A DNA stretch of 33,450 nucleotides, taken from positions 1 through 33,450 of the forward strand of contig CANQBW010000019.1 in NCBI GenBank assembly GCA_947589565.1, read 5' to 3'. Below, in pieces: positions 7,279 to 15,172 of this stretch. How positions within the stretch are numbered: position 1 is the first letter of the stretch; the number at the start of each line of letters is the position of its first letter. This DNA is from an uncultured Clostridia bacterium. Its GTDB lineage: Bacteria > Bacillota > Clostridia > Christensenellales > Borkfalkiaceae. A program made the position numbers and the translations under genes. The notes beneath the pieces were generated by a model. The model was given only the letters and a program-made list of their open reading frames with translations, searched no databases and was not told the DNA's origin.

Positions 7279-9824
7279 AACTTCTGTCCTGTCACATTGA
7301 AAATTTCGGAAAACTTTCCAACGAAGATTTCACCTTCGACTCCGATCTCACCGCCCTTTGCAGGGAGAACGGCTACGGCAAGACGACGCTCGCTTCCTTT
7401 TTGCGGGCGATGTTCTACGGGTTGGATTCCGACCGCGCGAACAGCGCCTTCAACGACCGCAGAAAGTACTTTCCCTTTTCGGGGGGAAGGTTCGGCGGCA
7501 ATCTCACCTTCGAGGCGGAGGGAGCCGTCTATAAGATCGAGCGGTTCTTCGATGAGAGGAGCGAGACGAGGGACTCTCTCACCGTCTATCGCAACGGGCA
7601 GCCCGTTGCGCTCGGAGAGGTCGGGAAGAGATTCTTCGGCATCGACAGGCAGTCCTTTGACAGGACCGTCTTCGTCACGAATGCGGATATCGAACTGTCC
7701 GCAACGGGAGACATCGGCGCTAAACTCAACGGCTTTGCACAGGGGACGGACGTCGGCGTCAACTTCGAGAGGGCATACGCCTCCCTCGAGGAGAAGAGCA
7801 AGGAATACAAAAAGTCCAAGAGCGGGAACGATCTTCTCTCTAAGCGGGAACAGCGCTTAAGCCGCCTCTCGGAGGAGATCAAAAACAAGGAGACGATCGC
7901 AAATTCTCTGCCCGAAAAATATCAAAAATTCAACGAACTGAAGGAAGAGGTCGCCCGCCTCGGCGAGGAGATTTCCCGGGCACAGTCGAAGAACGTTCTT
8001 CTCGCCGCCTGGGAGCACTACGACGGACTTAAAAGGGAAGTCTCCGATCGGGAGCAAGAGCTTGCAAAAATCGCGGAAAAATACCCTCATGGGTATCCCG
8101 AGCGCGGCGAGGCGGAGCAGGTCAGAGAGTTTTTGGGACAGGAGCGGGCATTGAGCGCCAAGCTCTCCAAAAAGTCGTTCACCGAGGAAGACGCGGAAAA
8201 GCTTTCCGCCTTCGAAAGGGAGTTCTCCCAAGGCATTCCCACGGAGGAGGAGCTCGACGAAGTCCGCGGGAAGATCGACGAGGCGGCAAAGCTCTCCTAT
8301 GAGTTGAGCAAGACGGATTCTCCTTCGGACAGGGAGCTTGCTCTCAAGCAAAAGTTTTCCACTTCGGAGCCCGATCGGGAAAAGCGGGAGACGGTTCGTC
8401 AAAGGACGGAGGCCTTTCGCGCCGCGGAGAAAAATGTTGCAAATCTTTCGGCGGGGGCGGCACAGCCCGCTTCGGAGCCGAAGAAGGGGAAAAAGCTCTT
8501 TATGATCCTTGCGGCAGCCTTTTTGCTGCTCGCCGTGGGGGGAATTGCGGTCACCTTTGTGCAGACCGTTGCGGGGATCATTCTGCTCGGCGTCGGGCTG
8601 GTCGGCGCGATCGCGATGGGCTTTCTCTATCTCAACCAAAAGTCCGCCGCGGGCGCAAGGGGAGAGGACCCCGCCCTCTCGGCCGCCCAAAGGCAGCGGG
8701 AAGCCGCTTTGACGGAGCTTCGCGCCCTCTTGGTTCCCTACGGCTATTCCTTCGAGCGCGGCGCGGAGTTTGCCGCCGCGTCCTTCGAAGAGGACGTCAA
8801 GGAGTACTTCCTTTTCAAGGAGAGAGAGGAAAAGCGGGAAACGGAGAGGCGGGAGAGCGCGGAGAGAAGGGATGTTCTCCTTCGGGAGATCGAAAATTTC
8901 TTGGGAAGATTTCAAATCCCCGCGGGGGAAATTTCTGCGCGCATGAAGCGGCTCACGCTGGATACGCAGGCTTTCCGGGAGCTGAAAAACAGACAGGAGC
9001 GTTCCGCCGGGGAGGAGCGAAAGACGGAGGAAGAGATCGCGGAAATTTCCGAGAAGATCCGGGCGTTTTGCGAAAAGTATTCGTTTGACCAAGGGGCGAT
9101 TTCCGAAAACATCGATCAAATTTGTTCCGACCGCGAGCGGGCGGCCCGCCTGAGAGGGGAGATCGCCGATCGCGCGGCGCAGGCGGAGGCGTTCCGCACG
9201 GAGAAGGGCCTCGGGGAGAGACCGGAGGGAGAGCCCGCCGACCTCGGACTTCTCAACGAAAAGCTCGGTAGGATCCAAGATGAGAAGAACAGTCTCTCCA
9301 CACACATCGAGAGCGACGAGAGGGAGGCGGAGAGCCTCGAGGGGCTTCAAAGCGAGTACGAAGAGGAGCAAAAGATCCTCGCAAAGTACAGGGCGGACTA
9401 TGACCTTCTCAAGAAGACGATGGACTGCCTCAAGAGGGCGGACGGCGTCCTGAAGGACAAGTACATAAAGCCCGTCAAAGATCAATTTCTCTATTATTCC
9501 GCGCTCCTTGAAGACGCGCTCGGGGAGAAGATGACGATGGCGCCCGATTTCTCGGTCAGTTTCGAACGGAACGGAAAGGAGCGGAGCGACAAGCACCTCA
9601 GCGCGGGCTTAAAGAGCCTCTGTGCGCTCTGTTTCCGCTTGGCGCTCATCGACAATATGTATGAGAAGGAGAAGCCCTTCGTCATTCTCGACGATCCCTT
9701 TGTCAACCTCGACGGAGAGCATCTCGAGAAGGCGAAGAAACTTTTGGTGCGCCTCTCGAAGAAGATGCAGATCATCTACTTCTGCTGCCATGAGAGCCGC
9801 GCCATGAACGAAACAAATCTGTAA
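7275..9824 (+). CDS. YhaN/SbcC-like AAA ATPase with membrane segments
   Basis: 849-residue SMC-like ATPase, partner of the preceding nuclease. The N-terminal half-ATPase starts MKLLSCHIENFGKL and has a P-loop variant ENGYGKTT (31-38), whose first Gly is replaced by Arg, as in YhaN-type relatives where it often is not Gly. Long, charged coiled coils rich in Glu/Arg/Lys follow. Two hydrophobic segments at about residues 410-460 interrupt the coiled coil and look like a transmembrane hairpin, which SbcC lacks and YhaN has. The C-terminal ATPase half has a signature-like segment LSAGLKSLCALCFRLAL and the Walker B segment FVILDDPFVNLD. The upstream open frame to 7221 is an extension into the previous gene; the ATG at 7275, overlapping that gene's stop, is the likely start. 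Probable role: tethered DNA repair or end processing. Confidence 0.85.
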   Translation: MKLLSCHIENFGKLSNEDFTFDSDLTALCRENGYGKTTLASFLRAMFYGLDSDRANSAFNDRRKYFPFSGGRFGGNLTFEAEGAVYKIERFFDERSETRDSLTVYRNGQPVALGEVGKRFFGIDRQSFDRTVFVTNADIELSATGDIGAKLNGFAQGTDVGVNFERAYASLEEKSKEYKKSKSGNDLLSKREQRLSRLSEEIKNKETIANSLPEKYQKFNELKEEVARLGEEISRAQSKNVLLAAWEHYDGLKREVSDREQELAKIAEKYPHGYPERGEAEQVREFLGQERALSAKLSKKSFTEEDAEKLSAFEREFSQGIPTEEELDEVRGKIDEAAKLSYELSKTDSPSDRELALKQKFSTSEPDREKRETVRQRTEAFRAAEKNVANLSAGAAQPASEPKKGKKLFMILAAAFLLLAVGGIAVTFVQTVAGIILLGVGLVGAIAMGFLYLNQKSAAGARGEDPALSAAQRQREAALTELRALLVPYGYSFERGAEFAAASFEEDVKEYFLFKEREEKRETERRESAERRDVLLREIENFLGRFQIPAGEISARMKRLTLDTQAFRELKNRQERSAGEERKTEEEIAEISEKIRAFCEKYSFDQGAISENIDQICSDRERAARLRGEIADRAAQAEAFRTEKGLGERPEGEPADLGLLNEKLGRIQDEKNSLSTHIESDEREAESLEGLQSEYEEEQKILAKYRADYDLLKKTMDCLKRADGVLKDKYIKPVKDQFLYYSALLEDALGEKMTMAPDFSVSFERNGKERSDKHLSAGLKSLCALCFRLALIDNMYEKEKPFVILDDPFVNLDGEHLEKAKKLLVRLSKKMQIIYFCCHESRAMNETNL

Positions 9825-9848
9825 ACATTTTATTTTCGAAAAATTCGG

Positions 9849-9886
9849 AATGCCGTCCCTTGCGGGGCGGCATTTGGTCTATTTTG
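9849..9886 (+). terminator. Terminator after the YhaN-like gene
   Basis: Stem AATGCCGTCCC (9849-9859) with GGGGCGGCATT (9864-9874), loop TTGC, one G.U pair, followed by a T-rich but interrupted stretch TTGGTCTATTTT. It separates the repair pair from the spoIIIA operon. Confidence 0.65.
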
Positions 9887-9905
9887 TGTTCTTGTCCCAT
9901 ATATT
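9877..9905 (+). promoter_or_regulatory. Possible sigma-E promoter of spoIIIA
   Basis: GTCTATT (9877-9883) and CATATATT (9898-9905), 14 nt apart, resemble the sigma-E elements (-35 like KMATATT, -10 like CATACANT). The spoIIIA operon is under sigma-E in Bacillus. The predicted transcript would begin almost at the GTG codon, leaving no leader, which is unusual and lowers confidence. Confidence 0.35.
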
Positions 9906-9911
9906 TAAAGT

Positions 9912-10748
9912 GTGCTCAGCTATCTTCCGAAAAGGATCAGGGACGCCCTCGATCATGTGAATTTTTGCCTCGTGTACGAGCTTCGCATTCGCGCCTTCAA
10001 GCCGCTCTCCGTCAACTTCAACGGAAGTTTCCGCTTTTTGGGAGTCGGGGGACTGTGTTCCTTGAAAGACGCCATCCGTCCGACCGCCGAAGAGATCGAG
10101 GAAATTCTGTTTGCGGCGAGCGGATACTCCGTCTACTCGGTCGAAAACCAGATCAAGCGGGGATTTCTGACGGGAGAGGACGGAGAGCGCATCGGAATTG
10201 CGGGCGCCTATGTGTACGAGGGGGAGAAGGTCCTATCGGTCAGAAGCGTCAGCTCGCTGTGTATCCGCATTCCGCATGAGATCAGAGGCTGCGCGGAGGA
10301 GATCTATGCCCGCTGCTTTGCGGGGGGACTTCGCTCGATTCTTCTTCTCTCGCCGCCCGGCGACGGGAAGACGACGATTTTGCGCGATCTTTCCCGTCTC
10401 GTCTGCGAGAGGACCTCTCTCAACGTGCTCGTGAGCGACGAGCGGGGGGAGCTCTCGGCGGGAGATTTGGGGGTCACCTCGGACTGTATCAAATTCTGCG
10501 ACAAATTGACCGCGTTTACGGCGGGCATTCGTGCGATGCGGCCGGACGTCATCGTCACCGACGAACTTCTTCCCGAGGACTATCCCGCCGTGCGGCGTGC
10601 GGTCGAGAGCGGGATCGTCGTCTTCGCCTCCGCACATCTGAAAAAGTATGAATTTGTGCCCGAAAAGCTCTTCTCCCGCTACGTATTTTTGAACGGTTTG
10701 GGGAAGATCGCCGAAATTTGCAGGGAGGACGGAGTTGCTCTGGATTAA
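9912..10748 (+). CDS. spoIIIAA: Stage III sporulation protein AA (ATPase)
   Basis: 278 residues. Cytosolic, secretion-type ATPase thought to energise the SpoIIIA-SpoIIQ channel between mother cell and forespore. It begins with the family pattern SYLPKRIRDAL and a following LRIR motif. The P-loop SPPGDGKTT is at about 147-155, followed by RDLSRL and DERGEL, and a Walker-B-like DVIVTDE at about 214-220. Position and order before spoIIIAB-AH make the assignment secure. The frame has a stop at 9906, so the GTG at 9912 is the only upstream start that keeps the conserved N terminus; no good ribosome binding site precedes it. It overlaps spoIIIAB by 14 nt. Confidence 0.95.
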   Translation: MLSYLPKRIRDALDHVNFCLVYELRIRAFKPLSVNFNGSFRFLGVGGLCSLKDAIRPTAEEIEEILFAASGYSVYSVENQIKRGFLTGEDGERIGIAGAYVYEGEKVLSVRSVSSLCIRIPHEIRGCAEEIYARCFAGGLRSILLLSPPGDGKTTILRDLSRLVCERTSLNVLVSDERGELSAGDLGVTSDCIKFCDKLTAFTAGIRAMRPDVIVTDELLPEDYPAVRRAVESGIVVFASAHLKKYEFVPEKLFSRYVFLNGLGKIAEICREDGVALD

Positions 10749-11205
10749 ATTTGTTTTGGGGATCCTGATCGTTCTCTTCTGTACCTTTTTGGGATACCTC
10801 TTCGCGGCAAAGTACCGCGAGCGGAAGAGCTTTTTTGCGCAGATGTACGAGCTCAACGAAAAGTACCTCGCGGAGCTCAAATATGCCCGAAAGCCGCTCG
10901 CGAAATTCCTGTCGGACATGAATTTCAAGGGGGATTTTGCGCAGGTCATAAAAGGATTTACAGCCGACCGCAGCATTTCTTTAAAGTATTCCTATCTTTC
11001 AAAAGAGGAGCAAGCCGAGGCGGAGGAATACCTCAAAATGCTTGGAAGAGGGGATTCCCACTCGCAGAACGGCTACTTTTCCGCGCAGTCGGAGGAATTG
11101 CTTGCAAGAAAAAATAAGAGCGAAAAAGAGGCAAAGAGCTATACCGACCTCTATCTCAAACTCGGACTTCTGGCGGGACTTGCCTTCGTCATTTTAATTG
11201 TATAA
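10735..11205 (+). CDS. spoIIIAB: Stage III sporulation protein AB
   Basis: 156 residues from a TTG start at 10735, chosen because AGGGAGG (10722-10728) lies six bases upstream. An N-terminal membrane segment (residues about 3-24) is followed by a helical cytosolic domain with AQVIKGF, then a C-terminal hydrophobic segment LGLLAGLAFVILIV. This is the usual shape of SpoIIIAB, which resembles a type II secretion F-like platform component. It is slightly shorter than the Bacillus protein (about 170). Second gene of the operon, with its start inside spoIIIAA. Confidence 0.93.
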   Translation: MLWIKFVLGILIVLFCTFLGYLFAAKYRERKSFFAQMYELNEKYLAELKYARKPLAKFLSDMNFKGDFAQVIKGFTADRSISLKYSYLSKEEQAEAEEYLKMLGRGDSHSQNGYFSAQSEELLARKNKSEKEAKSYTDLYLKLGLLAGLAFVILIV

Positions 11206-11206
11206 T

Positions 11207-11404
11207 ATGGATATTTCAATCATCTTTAAACTTGCCGCGATCGGCATTCTCATCACGGTCGTCTGCCAGGTCCTCAAAAAATCGGACCGCGACGACTTTG
11301 CGACGGTCGTCTCCATCATAGGACTCGTCATCGCGCTCACGATCGCCGTCACGATGATCGCAGACCTCTTTGCGACCATCAAAGAAATTTTCAATTTGAG
11401 TTGA
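11207..11404 (+). CDS. spoIIIAC: Stage III sporulation protein AC
   Basis: 65 residues starting at the ATG 11207, one base after the spoIIIAB stop; a TTG three codons earlier is an alternative. Two membrane helices (about 3-23 and 36-58) with a short charged loop KKSDRDDF between them. Small integral membrane subunit of the SpoIIIA complex. No Shine-Dalgarno sequence is visible, so translation is probably coupled to spoIIIAB. Confidence 0.92.
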   Translation: MDISIIFKLAAIGILITVVCQVLKKSDRDDFATVVSIIGLVIALTIAVTMIADLFATIKEIFNLS

Positions 11405-11405
11405 T

Positions 11406-11798
11406 ATGGGAATTTTTCAGCTGATCGGCATCGCCCTCATCACGGCAGTCGCGGCGCTCGTTCTAAAGAGCACAAAACCCGAACTCGCCCTCGCCGTCAC
11501 GATCGCGGGGAGCGTCATTCTTCTCCTGTTCGCCTTTGAAATTCTGCGGGGGAGCCTCACGATCTTTCAAAGGATCACCGAAGTGACGGGGATACAGTCC
11601 TCCCTCGTGAAGATCCTTTTAAAGATGGTCGGGATCGGGTATTTGGTCGAGTTCAGTTCGGGAATTTTATCCGATTTCGGGCAAAACGCCCTCGCGGACA
11701 AACTTGTCTTCTGCGGAAAGATCATCATCCTCGTTCTGGCGGTTCCCATCATCGAGAGCCTTCTGACGCTGATATTAAAACTTTTGGAGCTTGTATGA
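11406..11798 (+). CDS. spoIIIAD: Stage III sporulation protein AD
   Basis: 130 residues, starting two bases after spoIIIAC and overlapping spoIIIAE by ATGA. Hydrophobic protein with about four membrane segments. The KSTKPELALAV motif and the central region SLVKILLKMVGIGYLVEF are typical of SpoIIIAD. It is related in sequence to SpoIIIAC over its first half, as expected in this family. Membrane subunit of the mother-cell channel complex. Confidence 0.93.
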   Translation: MGIFQLIGIALITAVAALVLKSTKPELALAVTIAGSVILLLFAFEILRGSLTIFQRITEVTGIQSSLVKILLKMVGIGYLVEFSSGILSDFGQNALADKLVFCGKIIILVLAVPIIESLLTLILKLLELV

Positions 11799-12976
11799 GA
11801 GGAAAAGTCCGCCGAAAACTCTATCTCGTGTTGCTCTTGATCCCCTTTTCCGTTCTGTTTTTCTGCGGTGCGGCCAAGCCTGTTTCCGCAGAGGAGGAGG
11901 GGAAGGAGCAATTCGACGCGCAGATCGAAGAACTCATCGGAGCGCTCGACACTTCCGAGCTTCAAAAATACTTGAGTTCGCTCTCCGAGTTTAAGGGAGT
12001 CTCCCTCAAAGAGCGGCTCAAGAATATGATCTCGGGGGACTACGTCCTCGATTACTCCTCTTTGGGACAGGCGATCTTGGGACAAGTCTTCGAGGAGATT
12101 TCCATACTTTTGCCCGCATTTGCCGTCATTTTGGCGATCTCTCTGCTCTGCGGCGTCCTCAACTCCTCGAAAAACGGCTTTTTGCATAGTACTATGTCAG
12201 ACATAATCGGCTTCGTCGGCTTTATTTCGGTCGGGACGATCGTCCTTTCTTGCCTCATTTCGGTGCTGTCGGTGGGTTTTGCCTCGATCGAGAGTATGCG
12301 AAGGCAGATGGAGATCGTCTACCCGCTTCTGCTCACTTTGATGGCGGCGAGCGGGGGAACCGTCTCCGCTGCGGTCTTCCGTCCTGCGGTCGCCTTTATG
12401 AGCGGGGGGATCGTAGAACTCTTTTCCTCGATCGTTTTGCCCGCCTCCGTCGTCGTCATCGTGCTCGCCTTTGTCGGGAATCTCTCGGACAGCGTCCGCA
12501 CCGAAAAGCTCGGCGACTTTTTCAAGAGCCTTTCGAAGTGGCTCATCGGGCTCACGCTCGGGCTCTTCAGCCTCTTTCTGACCATTCAGGGAATGACCTC
12601 GGCGCAGTACGACGGAATTTCACTGAGGGCGGTCAAATACATCGTCTCCGGTTCCGTTCCCATCGTAGGCGGGTTTCTGTCGGGCGGCGTGGAGCTGGTT
12701 GCGGCGGGCAGCGCCCTCATCAAGAATGCGCTCGGCGCGTTTGCGATCTTTCTTCTCGTGGCAGCCGTATTGAAACCCTTGCTGCTGTTTGTGGCATTCC
12801 AGCTCTTTTTGCGGCTGTCTGCTGCCGTCACCGAGCCCATCGGGGGGAAGATCCCCGCCTTTTTGTCGCGGCTTGCAACGGACAGCGGCTACTTCATCGC
12901 GGGACTTCTTTGCGTCGCATTTCTATACTTTTTGACGATCGTACTCATCGTCTGTTCCTCGGGGGTGATCTTTTGA
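11795..12976 (+). CDS. spoIIIAE: Stage III sporulation protein AE
   Basis: 393 residues. A signal-peptide-like N terminus (VSAEEEG after a hydrophobic stretch) is followed by an extracytoplasmic amphipathic region and about six to seven membrane helices, the normal topology of this largest SpoIIIA membrane protein. It overlaps spoIIIAD (ATGA) and spoIIIAF (TTGA). Odd feature: codons 131-137 (12185-12205) are the AT-rich palindromic sequence encoding HSTMSDI that also occurs, identical in DNA and frame, in dxs. It lies in the loop before a membrane helix where family members are variable, so the protein is probably still functional. Confidence 0.95.
   Translation: MRGKVRRKLYLVLLLIPFSVLFFCGAAKPVSAEEEGKEQFDAQIEELIGALDTSELQKYLSSLSEFKGVSLKERLKNMISGDYVLDYSSLGQAILGQVFEEISILLPAFAVILAISLLCGVLNSSKNGFLHSTMSDIIGFVGFISVGTIVLSCLISVLSVGFASIESMRRQMEIVYPLLLTLMAASGGTVSAAVFRPAVAFMSGGIVELFSSIVLPASVVVIVLAFVGNLSDSVRTEKLGDFFKSLSKWLIGLTLGLFSLFLTIQGMTSAQYDGISLRAVKYIVSGSVPIVGGFLSGGVELVAAGSALIKNALGAFAIFLLVAAVLKPLLLFVAFQLFLRLSAAVTEPIGGKIPAFLSRLATDSGYFIAGLLCVAFLYFLTIVLIVCSSGVIF
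12185..12205 (+). repeat. 21-nt double palindrome, copy in spoIIIAE
   Basis: Two overlapping palindromes: CATAGTACTATG (12185-12196), and ACTATGT-CAG-ACATA (12191-12205), here continuing AT instead of GT. The 21 nt are identical to 18245-18265 in dxs, and the bases before (TTT, one mismatch) also match. Read in frame as HSTMSDI using AT-rich codons unlike the neighbours. Confidence 0.85.
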
Positions 12977-13440
12977 AGGCGTATTTGCTCGCGGTCTCGG
13001 GCGCGATCCTGATCTCGGCGGTCCTCGCCTGTATTCTACCGGACGGAAAGATGGGGAAGTTCATTCGCGGCATGTCGCGGCTGTTCGTCTTCTCCGTGTT
13101 GCTGCTTCCGCTTTTGAACCTCTTTTCGGGAAAGGGATTCGTCTTTTCCGCCGCAAACATCGAAGAGGATGGCAGCTACCTTACCTATTGTGCCGAAACG
13201 CTTGCAAAAGAGGACGAAGAGGAGATCGCCAACCTTATCTTAGAGGAATTTCCGCTCGAGATCGGCATCGACGTTGTTCGGAGCGCGGAGCCGGGATTTC
13301 CGCGCAAAAAAATTTCCGTGAAAATTTACGATTCCGGTCTATTGGGGGAGGAGGAGCATATACATATTTTGAGCTGTATCGAAGAGCTTCTCGAAGGATA
13401 CGGCTGTCGGACGGAGGTCATATGGCAGGAGGAGGAATGA
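12973..13440 (+). CDS. spoIIIAF: Stage III sporulation protein AF
   Basis: 155 residues from a TTG at 12973 that overlaps the spoIIIAE stop (TTGA). Two N-terminal membrane helices (about 2-22 and 34-52) are followed by a soluble domain (about 60-155) with LILEEFPLEIGIDVV and the C-terminal HILSCIEELLEGYGCRTEVIW. This alpha/beta domain resembles the ring-building fold in SpoIIIAF, AG and AH. The reading frame stays open far upstream inside spoIIIAE, but that part is a shadow. It is shorter than the Bacillus protein (about 206). Confidence 0.92.
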   Translation: MKAYLLAVSGAILISAVLACILPDGKMGKFIRGMSRLFVFSVLLLPLLNLFSGKGFVFSAANIEEDGSYLTYCAETLAKEDEEEIANLILEEFPLEIGIDVVRSAEPGFPRKKISVKIYDSGLLGEEEHIHILSCIEELLEGYGCRTEVIWQEEE

Positions 13441-13775
13441 AAGACTTCCTGAAGAGCAAGACGGCGAAAATTCTTCTCCTTTGCCTGTTCGCACTCTTGC
13501 TTCTCCTCGCCGTATGGAGAGTATTCGTTGTCGGGGAGAGTTCGGACTATCCCTCGACCGAGGAGGAGAAGAAACTCTGCCGTCTCTTAAATGAAGTGGA
13601 GGGGATCACGGACGCAAGGGCCATGATCACCCAAAAGGACGGCGAGACCGTCGGCGTCATCATCGTGTTCGAGGGTGCGGACAGCATTCTCACGAGGAGC
13701 CGGGTGCTCGACATCGCCTCTGCTGCGCTCAACATCGAGCGCAAGAACGTGCAGGTCTATCCTGCCAATCACTGA
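13437..13775 (+). CDS. spoIIIAG: Stage III sporulation protein AG, unusually short
   Basis: 112 residues from the ATG at 13437 (ATGA overlap with spoIIIAF; AGGAGG four bases upstream; an in-frame ATG at 13422 is an alternative). One N-terminal membrane helix (about 9-28) is followed directly by a ring-building motif: helix KKLCRLLNEVEGI, strand ARAMIT, strand VGVIIVFEGAD, helix SRVLDIASAALNI, strand VQVYP. In Bacillus the protein has about 229 residues because a long beta-rich insertion sits inside this motif and forms the large ring of the channel. Here only about six residues (QKDGET) join the two strands, so that insertion is absent. Operon position and the motif make the identity secure. 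Confidence 0.92.
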   Translation: MKDFLKSKTAKILLLCLFALLLLLAVWRVFVVGESSDYPSTEEEKKLCRLLNEVEGITDARAMITQKDGETVGVIIVFEGADSILTRSRVLDIASAALNIERKNVQVYPANH

Positions 13776-13801
13776 GAAATTATTTGAAAGGAGATAGAAC
13801 T

Positions 13802-14290
13802 ATGTCAAACACCAAGAAAATTGCACTCATGTCAACCCTTGTACTGCTCCTTGCAGTCACCGCCGTGTTCAACTTCGTGCTGGCGGGCACCCGTCCCACG
13901 GCAGAGGCGAGCGGCGATGCGGAGCCCGTCAACTTCTTCACCTCGCACCGCGCCGAGCGCTCGTCGACGAGAAGCGAAGAGTTTTTGGAGCTCGACGGCA
14001 TCATCGAGGCATATGCCTCGGACTCGCAGGAGTATGCTGAGGCGGTCGCAGCCAAGCAGAGAATGGTTAAGCTCATGGAAGATGAGCTCGTCATCGAGAC
14101 GATGATCCGCTCCATCGGATTCTCCGACGCCGTCGTCGTCATCGGCTCGGACTCCGACAACATCAATATCTTCATCAATTCGAGCGAACTCAACGCCGAT
14201 ACCGTCATGAAGATCTTCTCGATTTTCGAAGAGGAGAAGGGGATCCGCAACGGCAATATCATTATCATGCCTATTTATGCGGAAAGTTGA
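13802..14290 (+). CDS. spoIIIAH: Stage III sporulation protein AH
   Basis: 162 residues. The start ATG 13802 has AAAGGAG eight bases upstream; the open frame extends 18 nt further but without a better site. A signal-anchor helix (about 7-28) is followed by a linker and a C-terminal ring-building domain (about 60-160) ending IRNGNIIIMPI. SpoIIIAH is homologous to YscJ/FliF and binds forespore SpoIIQ across the septum. Last gene of the operon, 26 nt after spoIIIAG and with the operon's clearest Shine-Dalgarno sequence, consistent with a structural subunit made in quantity. Confidence 0.94.
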   Translation: MSNTKKIALMSTLVLLLAVTAVFNFVLAGTRPTAEASGDAEPVNFFTSHRAERSSTRSEEFLELDGIIEAYASDSQEYAEAVAAKQRMVKLMEDELVIETMIRSIGFSDAVVVIGSDSDNINIFINSSELNADTVMKIFSIFEEEKGIRNGNIIIMPIYAES

Positions 14291-14299
14291 AAAAAACAG

Positions 14300-14328
14300 T
14301 TGTAAAAAACAAATGAACGTGCTATAAT
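14300..14328 (+). promoter_or_regulatory. Sigma-A promoter before yqhY
   Basis: TTGTAA (14300-14305), a 17-nt spacer, and TATAAT (14323-14328). It provides vegetative transcription for the yqhY-nusB-folD block independent of the sporulation operon upstream. A leader of about 12 nt precedes ATG 14347. Confidence 0.8.
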
Positions 14329-14346
14329 ATACAAAAGGTAAAGACT

Positions 14347-14721
14347 ATGGCAAGTATCAAATACAATCCAAGCGGTCAAAAGGGCAAAATTTCTTACAAT
14401 GCGGATATTGTCAGCGGCATCGTCGTGCTGAGCCTGCGCGAGACAGAGGGGATCGAACTCGTTCCCTCCAAGGGCAAGGGGATCAAGATCTGCTTTGAAA
14501 AAGAGGGCATCTTTGCGGACATCTCCGTGATCGCACACTACGGTTACAATGTTCCCGAACTCGCCTATTCCATCCAGCAGACAGTCAAGCAGATGGTGGA
14601 ATCGATGACGAAGTTCAAGATGGCGAAGATCGACGTCCACATTCAGAGCGTCGTCTTTGCGAAAAATCCTCCTCCTCCCGCCGAACCGACGGAGAGCGAG
14701 GGAGAGAATAAAATCGGATGA
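14347..14721 (+). CDS. yqhY: Asp23/Gls24 family protein (YqhY-like)
   Basis: 124 residues, Asp23/Gls24 (DUF322) fold: N-terminal strands (ISYNADIVSGIVVLSL), central ADISVIAHYGYNVPELAYSIQQTVKQMVESMT, and KIDVHIQSVVF, then a disordered PPPPAEPTESEGE tail. YqhY precedes nusB in Bacillus, where it is linked to control of acetyl-CoA carboxylase. Here the neighbouring accBC genes are missing, so that link cannot be assumed. AAAGG lies eight bases before the ATG. Confidence 0.88.
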   Translation: MASIKYNPSGQKGKISYNADIVSGIVVLSLRETEGIELVPSKGKGIKICFEKEGIFADISVIAHYGYNVPELAYSIQQTVKQMVESMTKFKMAKIDVHIQSVVFAKNPPPPAEPTESEGENKIG

Positions 14722-14726
14722 AATCA

Positions 14727-14756
14727 AATCCCCTTTCCTGATCGAAAGGGGAATTT
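14727..14756 (+). terminator. Stem-loop between yqhY and nusB
   Basis: TCCCCTTTC (14729-14737) pairs with GAAAGGGGA (14744-14752), extended outward by A/T pairs around one bulge, and is followed by ATTTCTCG. It may be a weak terminator or attenuator limiting read-through into nusB; no stronger promoter for nusB is visible. Confidence 0.4.
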
Positions 14757-14770
14757 CTCGTAGGATCAAC

Positions 14771-15172
14771 ATGAGAAGTCAAGCAAGGGAAGCGGCTTTC
14801 AAGATCGTCTTCGCGAGCCTGTTCGGCACGGAGACGGGAGAAAGGTTCCGCAGAAGCGTCTATAAAAAGGAAGGGCTCGAGGAGGAGGACATCGCCTTCT
14901 CGGAGAGGCTTTTTGGTCTCTATTCCACTCACAGCGAAGAACTCTCCGCCCTCCTCCTGGAAAAAGTGGAGCACTTTGCGGAACACCGCATTTACTATGC
15001 CGACAAGGCGATCTTACTTCTCGCCCTTGCGGAAATTCTCTATGCGGAGGACGTGCCGCCCGTCGTCTCCGTCTCGGAAGCGGCGGCGCTTGCCACAAAA
15101 TATTCCACGGAGAACTCCGCGGGGTTTGTCAACGGTGTGTTGGCGGGGGTTATAAATCATGATTCTCATTGA
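14771..15172 (+). CDS. nusB: Transcription antitermination factor NusB
   Basis: 133 residues, an all-helical NusB fold. It starts with the family pattern SQAREAAFKIVFA and includes DKAILLLALAEILY and the C-terminal VSVSEAAALATKYSTENSAGFVNGVLAGV. NusB binds boxA RNA with NusE (S10) and promotes antitermination, chiefly in rRNA operons. The start at ATG 14771 keeps the conserved N terminus and has AGGA six bases upstream; the open frame upstream is not conserved. It overlaps folD by 14 nt. Confidence 0.93.
   Translation: MRSQAREAAFKIVFASLFGTETGERFRRSVYKKEGLEEEDIAFSERLFGLYSTHSEELSALLLEKVEHFAEHRIYYADKAILLLALAEILYAEDVPPVVSVSEAAALATKYSTENSAGFVNGVLAGVINHDSH

Noticed and set aside
7857-9596. 579-residue minus-strand open frame opposite the YhaN-like gene
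   Set aside because: Antisense shadow of a Glu/Lys/Arg-rich coiled-coil gene; no domain or start signal.
12250-12972. Upstream extension of the spoIIIAF reading frame
   Set aside because: It lies within spoIIIAE in another frame and reads as Arg-rich nonsense; family similarity begins at the TTG 12973.
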